Source: an uncultured Clostridium sp. (GTDB lineage: Bacteria > Bacillota > Clostridia > UBA1212 > UBA1255). Taken from it: a stretch of 6,137 nucleotides of DNA. Shown one piece after another: positions 1-5,840 of this stretch (position 1 is its first letter; each line of letters opens with the position of its first letter). The position numbers and the translations under genes are program-made. The notes below the pieces were generated by a model that was given only the letters and a program-made list of their open reading frames with translations, did not search any database and was not told the DNA's origin. The stretch lies in the NCBI GenBank assembly GCA_900555605.1, contig USLW01000132.1, positions 1 to 6,137 of the forward strand, in the 5' to 3' direction.

Positions 1-53
1 CCGGGTACATGAGGCGTGCCCCGCCGCGTCTCCTCTGTCCAGAATTTACTCAT
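1..53 (-). CDS. hisC: Histidinol-phosphate aminotransferase, N-terminal end only (3' end outside window)
   Basis: The 53 bases after the AGGAGG site encode MSKFWTEETRRGTPHVPG, and the frame runs off the window edge. The pattern of Met-Ser-Lys-Phe-Trp, a charged stretch, then a Pro-x-Val-Pro-Gly motif matches the N-terminus of clostridial HisC, a PLP-dependent fold-type I aminotransferase. HisC converts imidazole-acetol phosphate to histidinol phosphate with glutamate as donor. The position 12 bp after hisD fits the common hisG-hisD-hisC order. Only 18 residues are visible and no catalytic residue is in view, so the assignment rests on the N-terminal pattern and the operon context. Confidence 0.75.
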   Translation of the reverse strand, partial: MSKFWTEETRRGTPHVP

Positions 54-58
54 ACCTG

Positions 59-64
59 CCTCCT
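59..64 (-). promoter_or_regulatory. Ribosome binding site of hisC
   Basis: A perfect AGGAGG lies 5 nt before the ATG at 53, immediately after the hisD stop codon. It supports a real gene starting at 53 even though only 18 codons are in the window. Confidence 0.85.
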
Positions 65-65
65 G

Positions 66-1421
66 TTATGACGGGCGGCCCTGGGCTTCTGCCGCAGGGT
101 TCCGCTCCCTGTTGCGGTCCGTCCGGGAAAGGATAGATTCCGCATGTGCGGTAAGGCCTTCCGCCTGCGCAAAAAGCGCCGCTTCTGCACTGTCATTCAG
201 AAAGCCCGCCCGGGAATAATGAATCACACTCGTCCGTTTCATAAAATCCCATACGCCCAGCGGCGAAGAAAACCGCGCAGTCCCGCCGGTAGGTAAAATA
301 TGATTGGAACCGCAGTAATAGTCCCCCATAGGCTCTGGCGACCAGTGACCGCAGAAAATCGCCCCGGCATTCCGGACCCGTTTCAGCAGTGTCTCAGGAT
401 CCGCTACACACAGCTCCAGGTGCTCCGGTGCAATAAAATCCGAAATCGCCGCAGCCTGTTCTAAATTCTCGGTGATGACGATCACACCGTTACTTTCAAG
501 AGACCGTCCGGCGATTTCACTGCGGGAAAGCGCCGGGAGCCTCCGCTTCAGCGCCTCAGCTGCTTGTTCTGCAAGGGCTTCTTCCGTTGTCAGCAGTACA
601 GAAGCCGCCATAGGATCATGTTCCGCCTGTGACAGCATATCCGCCGCAACAAACTCCGGATTCGCGCTTTGATCTGCGATAATCAAAATTTCGCTGGGGC
701 CTGCAATCATATCGATGCCGCAGATTCCGAAGACCCGCGCCTTGGCCGCGGCTACATACGCGTTGCCCGGTCCCGTAATTTTATCTACAGCCGGAATGCT
801 TTCTGTTCCGTATGCCATTGCGGCGATTGCCTGCGCACCCCCTACTTTATAAATTTTGTGAACACCCGCGATTTGTGCGGCGGCTAAGATCACAGGATCT
901 ATCGCGCCGTCGGCTCCCGGAGGCGTACACATGATAATTTCATCTACGCCTGCAACCTGTGCAGGTATCACATTCATCAGCACAGAAGATGGCAGCGGCG
1001 CCCGGCCGCCCGGCACATATACGCCGGCCCGTGCGAGGGGAGATGCCTGTACGCCGAAAACAGAACCGTCCTCCCGCTGAAGCCGCCAGGATCGTTCGAT
1101 TTCATGTTCATGAAACAGCCGGATATTTTCCGCCGCATGCTCCATTGCCTGCAAAAGTCCGGGATTCTGCTGCTGGAGAACACGCCGCGCCTGTTCCAGT
1201 TCCTGCGCGCTGACAGCCAAACCCGCAGTCCGCAGATCCGCCTTATCAAATCGCAGCGTGTATTCATATAAGGCAGCATCGCCCTCTTCTTTCACTTTTT
1301 GCAGAATTTCCGCCGCCACCGCCTCCGCCGCGGCACGGTCCGCAGCCCTCCGGCGCCGGAAGGCATCGTACAAACCGTTGATATCAGATTGTTTTTTAAG
1401 ATTGTAATACTGCATAAGCAT
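66..1421 (-). CDS. hisD: Histidinol dehydrogenase
   Basis: This zinc enzyme oxidises L-histidinol to L-histidine through histidinaldehyde with two NAD+, the last two steps of the pathway. From the 1421 start it is 451 aa; the family is usually about 430. Motifs in order: VPGGRAPLPSSVLMN (136-150), GGAQAIAAMAYGTESIP (194-210), DKITGPGNAYVAAAK (213-227), IAGPSE (239-244) and QAEHDP, whose Q265 and H268 match zinc ligands. APEHLEL follows, with E333-H334 as the catalytic Glu-His pair. D366 in MGDYYCG and H426 in LTAHAES match the remaining zinc ligands. All key residues are present, so the enzyme should be active. About 18 residues beyond LTAHAESILSR (TDRNRERNPAAEAQGRPS) form a charged extra tail. 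The TAA is 12 bp from hisC, consistent with one operon. Confidence 0.97.
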   Translation of the reverse strand: MLMQYYNLKKQSDINGLYDAFRRRRAADRAAAEAVAAEILQKVKEEGDAALYEYTLRFDKADLRTAGLAVSAQELEQARRVLQQQNPGLLQAMEHAAENIRLFHEHEIERSWRLQREDGSVFGVQASPLARAGVYVPGGRAPLPSSVLMNVIPAQVAGVDEIIMCTPPGADGAIDPVILAAAQIAGVHKIYKVGGAQAIAAMAYGTESIPAVDKITGPGNAYVAAAKARVFGICGIDMIAGPSEILIIADQSANPEFVAADMLSQAEHDPMAASVLLTTEEALAEQAAEALKRRLPALSRSEIAGRSLESNGVIVITENLEQAAAISDFIAPEHLELCVADPETLLKRVRNAGAIFCGHWSPEPMGDYYCGSNHILPTGGTARFSSPLGVWDFMKRTSVIHYSRAGFLNDSAEAALFAQAEGLTAHAESILSRTDRNRERNPAAEAQGRPS

Positions 1422-1427
1422 CTTCGT

Positions 1428-1433
1428 TCCTTT
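1428..1433 (-). promoter_or_regulatory. Ribosome binding site of hisD
   Basis: AAAGGA sits 6 nt before the ATG at 1421 and decides this start (MLMQYYN). The ATG at 1415 would be 12 nt away. A longer reading from 1511 would run through the end of hisG and lacks family similarity in its first 30 residues. Confidence 0.75.
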
Positions 1434-1440
1434 CCAACGC

Positions 1441-2124
1441 TCAGACTTGTCCGGCTGCTTTTTCACGCGGCTGCCCCTGCGGCCCCGAACCGCTGAGATT
1501 TGCCCGAACACTTTGTAAAATGCAGTTGATCCGCTGACGCTCCACCTTCATGCTGACCCGGTTGACAATCATTCTCGCGCTGATATCCGTGATGGTTTCC
1601 AATACGGTCAAGCCGTTCTCTGCTAATGTCCTGCCGCTTTCCACAATATCCACGATCACTTCCGCAAGGCCCACCAGCGGTGCCAGTTCAACGGATCCGT
1701 TCAGCTTGATGATTTCCACGGACTCGCCTTTTACATGTTCAAAATAGTCTCTTGCAATATTCGGATATTTCGTGGCCACGCGCTTATTCGGAAGCAGGTC
1801 CAGTTTGTTGCGCAGTGCTTCCGGACCGCAGACGCACATTCTGCATTTCCCGTATCCTAAGTCCAGGACCTCATACAAATTGCGGCCCTCCTCCAGGATC
1901 GTATCTCGTCCCACGATTCCGATATCCGCGGCGCCGTATTCCACATAGGTGGGAACGTCCGCCGGCTTAACCAGGAAAAAACGGACCATAGAAGCTTCGT
2001 CGGCAATAATCAGTTTTCTGGTGTCTCCCTGCAGTTCTTCTGCGCAGATTCCGGTTCCGGCCAGCAAATCCACGGCAAAACCCGCAAGGCGTCCCTTTGA
2101 AAGGGCAATATTCAGGTATTTCAT
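1441..2124 (-). CDS. hisG: ATP phosphoribosyltransferase catalytic subunit, short form
   Basis: HisG condenses ATP with PRPP to give phosphoribosyl-ATP, the first committed and feedback-controlled step of histidine synthesis in the cytoplasm. At 227 aa it is the short form, which lacks the C-terminal allosteric domain of long HisG and requires HisZ, encoded just upstream. Visible motifs are LSKGRL (8-13), [18 protein letters not shown] (57-74), ATKYPN (117-122), [19 protein letters not shown] (142-160) and the PRPP-binding [12 protein letters not shown] (161-172). The ATG at 2124 gives the canonical [12 protein letters not shown] start with a GGAGGG site. The last roughly 17 residues, after about position 210 ([17 protein letters not shown]), are a hydrophilic tail beyond the usual short-form end. 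The TGA lies 19 bp before hisD. Confidence 0.96.
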   Translation of the reverse strand: MKYLNIALSKGRLAGFAVDLLAGTGICAEELQGDTRKLIIADEASMVRFFLVKPADVPTYVEYGAADIGIVGRDTILEEGRNLYEVLDLGYGKCRMCVCGPEALRNKLDLLPNKRVATKYPNIARDYFEHVKGESVEIIKLNGSVELAPLVGLAEVIVDIVESGRTLAENGLTVLETITDISARMIVNRVSMKVERQRINCILQSVRANLSGSGPQGQPREKAAGQV

Positions 2125-2133
2125 AAAGATAGA

Positions 2134-2139
2134 CCCTCC
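2134..2139 (-). promoter_or_regulatory. Ribosome binding site of hisG
   Basis: GGAGGG lies 9 nt before the ATG at 2124, in the 75-bp hisZ-hisG gap. The rest of that gap shows only an imperfect hairpin (TTCCGCAG with CTGCAGAA, one mismatch, 13-nt loop) and no convincing terminator or promoter. Confidence 0.8.
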
Positions 2140-2199
2140 AAAATCTTCTCTTCCGGTCTTCTGCAGGACAATATGCGTTCTGCGGAATACCTCTTTATA

Positions 2200-3294
2200 C
2201 TATAGAACAAATCCCCAGGTTTTAAAGCTTTCAAACTCCATGACACGGTCAACCCCTGCCCTGAAATCGCAGTAACGGATGGTTCCGTCCCTTCTTAAAT
2301 ATACAAAAACACTGCTTTCTGAGGCTTTTGCATATGCAAGCCCTGCCTCCTCCTCAAAATCCGACAGATCCAAATACGCGGAAATTCCTTTTCCGCGCAG
2401 ACTCTCCGCCACATGAAGCGCCTGTTTTCTGCAGCCGCTGCCAAAGCCCACAAACGCCTTGCAAGGCAAAACCGGTTCTTCTGCGCCCTGACGGCTCAGC
2501 GCCTGCAGAATAATATTAATCCCCAAGCTGAATCCGGTGGCCGCTGCCGGTGCGCCGTACGTTTCAAGCAGCGTATCGTACCGGCCGCCGCTGAGAACCG
2601 GGAACCCGATCCCATGTGCAAAGCCCTTAAAAATCGTTCCCGTATAATAGTTCAGACTGTTCACCAGACCGAGATCAATGGATACATATTCCCGCAGACC
2701 GTAATCTTCCAAAATACAGAGAATCCTCCGCAGATTTTCAATGGCCTCTAAAGAACGCCTGTTTTTCGTCATAGAAGCAGCACGGTCCAAAATCTCTGTG
2801 TCTCCGAATAAAAACGGCATTTCCAGCAGAAGCGACCGCAGCTGCGGCGACAATCGCTTTTCCTTCAGCAGGTATTCCAGCTGTGCATAATCCTTTTTAT
2901 CTACTAATAAGCGGACTTCCTCCCCCTCCTCCTCACGGAAGCCGGCCTCCTCAATCAGGCCCTTGAAAAAGTCCGCCTGTCCTAAATCGATTTGAAAATC
3001 ACGAAGTCCTGCCGCTTTTGTCAGAAGGATCGCCTCGGCAACGGCTTCTGCATCGGCCTCTGCCGACGGCGCGCCGATGATTTCAATTCCGGCCTGAGTA
3101 AATTCCTTAGAACGGCCGCCGCCGAATTCATTATAACGGAATACATTCCCGATATAGAAAAATTTCATCGGCAGAACACTGCCTTTGAGCTTTGTGGAAA
3201 AAAAGCGCGCCGCCGGAATTGTCAAGTCCGGACGCAGAACAAGCAGGCGTCCCTCCTTGTCCACAAATTTATACATCATTTCCTGCTCGATCAC
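2200..3294 (-). CDS. hisZ: HisZ, ATP phosphoribosyltransferase regulatory subunit, main C-terminal part (364 aa from GTG 3294)
   Basis: This is the rest of HisZ, in the -1 frame relative to its N-terminal fragment. It opens with IEQEMMYKF and then the motif-2 region LVLRPDLTIPAARF, followed by GNVFRYNEFGGGRSKEFTQAGIEIIG. It continues with DLGLVNSLNYYTGTIFKGF (the histidine-binding-like segment of HisRS folds), LSGGRYDTLLETYG and the motif-3-like ATGFSLGIN. The last roughly 95 residues resemble an anticodon-binding-like C-terminal domain. Combined with the 62-aa N-terminal piece the protein is about 426 aa, a full family length, so only the frame is broken. The GTG start overlaps the upstream stop as GTGA. 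It could be translated by coupling, but a HisZ without its first 60 residues lacks motif 1, which normally forms the dimer interface. Function as two pieces is therefore doubtful. A sequence indel or a recent pseudogene is likelier. Confidence 0.88.
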   Translation of the reverse strand: MIEQEMMYKFVDKEGRLLVLRPDLTIPAARFFSTKLKGSVLPMKFFYIGNVFRYNEFGGGRSKEFTQAGIEIIGAPSAEADAEAVAEAILLTKAAGLRDFQIDLGQADFFKGLIEEAGFREEEGEEVRLLVDKKDYAQLEYLLKEKRLSPQLRSLLLEMPFLFGDTEILDRAASMTKNRRSLEAIENLRRILCILEDYGLREYVSIDLGLVNSLNYYTGTIFKGFAHGIGFPVLSGGRYDTLLETYGAPAAATGFSLGINIILQALSRQGAEEPVLPCKAFVGFGSGCRKQALHVAESLRGKGISAYLDLSDFEEEAGLAYAKASESSVFVYLRRDGTIRYCDFRAGVDRVMEFESFKTWGFVL

Positions 3295-3479
3295 GGCGGC
3301 GCCGTAAACACGTCGAAATATTCAATAGACGGTGTTTCGATTTCATGATACGCCGCGCTCCGAAGATGCTTGCGGATACACTGCTCCATATTCTTTTTCA
3401 GGAAACATTGCTCCAGCATAAAATCCTGTACGCCGTCGGGTGTATACAGCTTGTATCTGCCGTCACGGTTCATCTGCAT
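3291..3479 (-). CDS. hisZ: HisZ, ATP phosphoribosyltransferase regulatory subunit, N-terminal fragment (62 aa)
   Basis: This is the N-terminus of HisZ, a class II histidyl-tRNA-synthetase-like protein without charging activity that assembles with short-form HisG. Recognisable elements are the YTPDGVQDF motif (TPEGVQD-type opening of HisZ/HisRS) and HEIETPSIEYFDVF, the end of the motif-1 region. The frame ends in TGA (3291-3293) just after FDVFTAPP, where the family continues into IEQEMMYKF. That continuation is in the -1 frame and starts at the overlapping GTG (3294). The break therefore falls between 3305 and 3291, within the GC-rich ACGGCGCCGCCGTGA. Adding one G to the GG at 3302-3303 gives a joined reading FDVFTGAAVIEQE. 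There is no slippery heptamer at the break. Alternative starts are ATG 3479 and ATG 3473. Confidence 0.85.
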   Translation of the reverse strand: MQMNRDGRYKLYTPDGVQDFMLEQCFLKKNMEQCIRKHLRSAAYHEIETPSIEYFDVFTAPP

Positions 3480-3483
3480 CCCA

Positions 3484-3488
3484 TCCTT
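3484..3488 (-). promoter_or_regulatory. Ribosome binding site of hisZ
   Basis: AAGGA directly follows the pcrA TAA stop. It lies 4 nt before the ATG at 3479 and 10 nt before the ATG at 3473, so spacing does not settle which is used. The two starts differ by two residues. Confidence 0.55.
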
Positions 3489-3740
3489 TTATTCAATCTT
3501 AGTTAAATTTGAATATGCAAGCATCAGCCGCTTCATTCCGCATACATCAAATGCAATTTCAATTTTGGCATTTTTCCCGGAGCCCTCAATACGGACTACC
3601 GTACCGGTCCCGAATTTTTTATGGGAGACCCGCTGTCCTACTTCACACGAAAAATCAGCGGCGCTTTTTTCAGCGGCAGTGCCGGCGCGGCGGCCGGCCT
3701 GTCCTAAATACTGATTGATATCCGCGGCGCTGCTGATCAT
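3489..3740 (-). CDS. pcrA: PcrA C-terminal linker and Tudor-like domain (-1 frame part, 83 aa if started at ATG 3740)
   Basis: This is the missing C-terminus of PcrA, in the -1 frame relative to the helicase core. Residues 1-32 form a hydrophilic linker. Residues 33-82 form the Tudor-like domain, with the signature VGQRVSHKKFGTGTVV followed by KIEIAF and a GMKRLMLAYSNLTKI end, as in Bacillus and clostridial PcrA. In that family the domain contacts RNA polymerase and is dispensable for unwinding. The frame is open back to a TGA at 3789-3791, so the switch must lie between about 3788 and 3740. It can be reached by -1 frameshifting at G GGA AAA, by coupled re-initiation at the ATGA overlap, or it may be an in-frame continuation separated by an indel. 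The -1 frame just before 3740 reads GGTGGFGK, a glycine-rich linker that looks native and favours the indel view. The stop TAA at 3489 is 9 bp from hisZ. Confidence 0.85.
   Translation of the reverse strand: MISSAADINQYLGQAGRRAGTAAEKSAADFSCEVGQRVSHKKFGTGTVVRIEGSGKNAKIEIAFDVCGMKRLMLAYSNLTKIE
3677..3701 (-). other. GC-rich stem-loop within the pcrA C-terminal linker
   Basis: On the coding strand GCCGGC (3698-3693) pairs with GCCGGC (3686-3681) across a 6-nt CGCCGC loop. The stem extends by CAG (3701-3699) with CTG (3679-3677) past a single bulged A at 3680. It starts 38 nt after the G GGA AAA heptamer. It could slow ribosomes or simply reflect Gly/Ala/Arg-rich coding. It has no U-tract and lies inside a gene, so it is not a terminator. 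Confidence 0.4.
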
Positions 3741-5827
3741 TTTCCCGAATCCGCCTGTTCCCCCGGGGCCCGGCCGGTGGAGCCGATATCATAAGCACCT
3801 CTCCGATTGCTCCGGCCTACATTTTCACCGGAAATGACATGAACTACAGGCTCCTTCCGCGCACGTTTCCTTCCGCCCGCAGATTCCAGAACCGCTTCCG
3901 GAATCTCCCGCAAAAAACGTGATGGCAGATTTCTGGTGGTCTGTCCGTAAAGCATGCGATTCTCTGCATTCAGCAGGTACAGCTTCTGCTTTGCTCTTGT
4001 AATCGCCACATAGCATAGCCGCCGCTCTTCGTCCAGACCTTCCGGAGACTCATTGGAACGATAGGACGGAAATATGCCTTCCTCCATCCCCACCACAAAA
4101 ACCACAGGAAATTCCAGGCCCTTTGCACTGTGGATGCTCATCAGCGTAACGGTATTGTCATCGTCTGCCTGCTTATCCATATCCGTGCTCAGCACTACGC
4201 TTTCCAAAAAGCGTGCAAAAGTCGGCTCCGACTCGCCCGTATCATCCACCAGCTCACGGCTGTCCGCCTCAAATTCTTTTGCAACGGAAATGAACTCCAT
4301 CAGGTTCTCAATACGCGACTGTGCTTCAATTGTATTTTCATTGCGGTATTCCGCCACCAGGCCGGATTCCTCAAGAATATATTCTACAAATTCCGAGATT
4401 CCCATCTCATCCTTTTTGATCATGGTCTCCAGAAACCAGGAAGCAAATGCCGTCATTTTAGAAGCTGCCCGGGATAATGCCGGATACGCCTCTGCAGTAA
4501 GCAAGATATTGAAGATCGGCTGATTTTCCTTTGCCGCAATTTCTTCGGCATACTGCAGGCTCGTTGCCCCAATTCCGCGCTTAGGCACATTTACGATTCT
4601 GCGCAGCGCCACTTCATCCAACGGATTATTAAACACCCGCAGATATGCGGTCAGATCCTTGATTTCCTTACGGTCAAAGAAACGCAGGCCGCCGTATACA
4701 CGATACGGAATTCCCATTCGCATCAGCATACTTTCCGATGCCTGTGAAAGCGCATTGACTCGGTACAAAATCGTGAAATCTTGATAGCGGAGCCCACCCT
4801 TTTCTACGCCCTCCATAATTTCCCGGGCAATAAAGCCGGCCTCGTCATTCTGATCCTCCGCCGTATAATGAAGGACAGACTCGCCCTTTCCCTGCGCAGT
4901 CCACAGCGCTTTGCTTTTGCGGCTGACATTATTGCTGATGACGGTATTGGCTGCATCTAAAATATTCTGTGTAGACCGATAATTCTGTTCAAGCTTAATA
5001 GTTCTGCAGCCGGGATACTCCTTTTCAAAATCCAGAATATTGCGGATATCCGCCCCCCGGAAGCTGTAGATGCTTTGATCATCATCGCCCACCACGCAGA
5101 GATTATGGTATTTTGCCGCCAGCATGGTGACAAACACATACTGCGCCCGGTTGGTATCCTGATATTCGTCCACTAATATGTAACGGAACCGTTCCTGATA
5201 ATAGGACAAAACATCCGGATTATTTTCAAAAAGCTGAATTGTCATCAGCACCATATCATCAAAATCCATGGCGTTGTTCGCCTTCAGCGTTTTCTGGTAC
5301 ATTTCGTATACATCTGCATATTTCCGGTAAACATAATCATTCTGCGGCACCGAATCCTTATACTGCTCCGGCGCGAGCATTTCGTCCTTTGCTTTTGCAA
5401 TCGCAGCACGGATTGCCTTGGCTGAAATTCTTTTCTCATCAATATTCAGCCGCTTCTGGCAGTCCTTGATCACGGTCATCGCTTCGGAATCATCATAGAT
5501 GATGAAATTTTTTGTAAAACCTATGAGGTCCGCATAAGAACGCAGAATTCTTCCGCACGCCGCATGAAACGTTTGAATCCACATGCCGCCCGTATTGCCC
5601 GCCAGAAGTTCATAGGTCCGTTCCTGCATTTCCCGCGCCGCTTTGTTCGTAAAAGTAATGGCTAAAATATTCCGAGGGGCTATACCGCATTCCTCCACCA
5701 GATATGCGATCCGGTAAGTCAGCACCCGGGTTTTTCCGCTTCCTGCTCCTGCCAGAACCAGCAGCGGTCCGTCCTGATGCGTTGCCGCCAAATATTGCTG
5801 GTCATTCAACTGTTGTTGTAAATTCAT
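3737..5827 (-). CDS. pcrA: ATP-dependent DNA helicase PcrA/UvrD, helicase core (0-frame part, 696 aa)
   Basis: This is a superfamily 1A 3'-5' DNA helicase used in nucleotide excision repair, rolling-circle replication and clearing of RNA polymerase or RecA from DNA. All core motifs are intact: Walker A GAGSGKT (27-33, K32), Ia TFTNKAA (58-64), Walker B VDEYQDT (219-225), III GDDDQSIYSFRGAD (247-260), IV QNYRST (281-286), V SIHSAKGLEFPVV (564-576) and VI VAITRAK (607-613). The start at 5827 gives the usual PcrA N-terminus and has a GGAGG site. The frame stops at TGA (3737-3739) in the basic linker after residue 640, before the Tudor-like C-terminal domain. That domain is encoded in the -1 frame directly afterwards. 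Joined, the protein would be about 779 aa, a normal family length. The helicase core alone should be catalytically competent. The identity is certain; the nature of the frame break is not. Confidence 0.95.
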   Translation of the reverse strand: MNLQQQLNDQQYLAATHQDGPLLVLAGAGSGKTRVLTYRIAYLVEECGIAPRNILAITFTNKAAREMQERTYELLAGNTGGMWIQTFHAACGRILRSYADLIGFTKNFIIYDDSEAMTVIKDCQKRLNIDEKRISAKAIRAAIAKAKDEMLAPEQYKDSVPQNDYVYRKYADVYEMYQKTLKANNAMDFDDMVLMTIQLFENNPDVLSYYQERFRYILVDEYQDTNRAQYVFVTMLAAKYHNLCVVGDDDQSIYSFRGADIRNILDFEKEYPGCRTIKLEQNYRSTQNILDAANTVISNNVSRKSKALWTAQGKGESVLHYTAEDQNDEAGFIAREIMEGVEKGGLRYQDFTILYRVNALSQASESMLMRMGIPYRVYGGLRFFDRKEIKDLTAYLRVFNNPLDEVALRRIVNVPKRGIGATSLQYAEEIAAKENQPIFNILLTAEAYPALSRAASKMTAFASWFLETMIKKDEMGISEFVEYILEESGLVAEYRNENTIEAQSRIENLMEFISVAKEFEADSRELVDDTGESEPTFARFLESVVLSTDMDKQADDDNTVTLMSIHSAKGLEFPVVFVVGMEEGIFPSYRSNESPEGLDEERRLCYVAITRAKQKLYLLNAENRMLYGQTTRNLPSRFLREIPEAVLESAGGRKRARKEPVVHVISGENVGRSNRRGAYDIGSTGRAPGEQADSGK
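3740..3746 (-). promoter_or_regulatory. Candidate -1 ribosomal slippery heptamer G GGA AAA before the pcrA 0-frame stop
   Basis: In the pcrA frame the codons read TCG GGA AAA TGA, so the heptamer G GGA AAA has the X XXY YYZ form needed for simultaneous -1 slippage of two tRNAs. It is followed at once by the 0-frame stop. After slippage the next codon is ATG at 3740, in the frame of the Tudor-like domain. A purine-rich GGGGGA sits 12 nt upstream of the heptamer, similar in spacing to the Shine-Dalgarno stimulator of dnaX frameshifting. A strong stem-loop lies downstream, but about 38 nt away rather than the usual 5-9. AGGCGG 10 nt before the ATG could also support re-initiation. No experimental support exists here. 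A missing base in the adjacent G5 run is an equally good or better explanation. Confidence 0.35.
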
Positions 5828-5833
5828 TCTGTG

Positions 5834-5838
5834 CCTCC
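5834..5838 (-). promoter_or_regulatory. Ribosome binding site of pcrA
   Basis: GGAGG lies 6 nt before the ATG at 5827, in the 13-bp gap after rlmB. It selects the start giving MNLQQQLNDQQ over upstream in-frame ATGs at 5899 and 5869, which lie inside rlmB and have no comparable site. Confidence 0.85.
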
Positions 5839-5840
5839 GT

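Noticed and set aside
2..11. Identical 10-mer cgggtacatg at both ends of the window (2-11 and 6125-6134)
   Set aside because: Both copies lie in coding sequence and encode HVP in HisC and RlmB. A 10-bp match is expected by chance in 6 kb, so it is not a repeat or attachment site.
1422..1511. Longer N-terminus for HisD starting at 1511
   Set aside because: The extra 30 residues overlap the end of hisG in another frame, have no HisD similarity, and the AAAGGA site at 1428-1433 points to 1421.
2125..2199. Imperfect hairpin in the hisZ-hisG gap as a terminator or attenuator
   Set aside because: The stem has a mismatch, the loop is 13 nt, and there is no following U-tract or alternative pairing.
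2193..2204. TATAGTATAAAG on the minus strand at the end of hisZ, resembling a -10 box for hisG
   Set aside because: No convincing -35 element lies about 17 bp upstream, and the position overlaps the hisZ stop codon. It is too weak to call a promoter.
3291..3305. Programmed -1 frameshift site in hisZ, by analogy with pcrA
   Set aside because: The codons before the stop (GCG CCG CCG TGA) do not allow re-pairing of both tRNAs after a -1 slip. An indel or coupled re-initiation is a better explanation.
4074..4523. 149-codon open frame on the plus strand opposite pcrA, the longest plus-strand frame
   Set aside because: It lies wholly antisense to the conserved PcrA core, has no recognisable domain and no strong ribosome binding site, and fits a codon-bias shadow.
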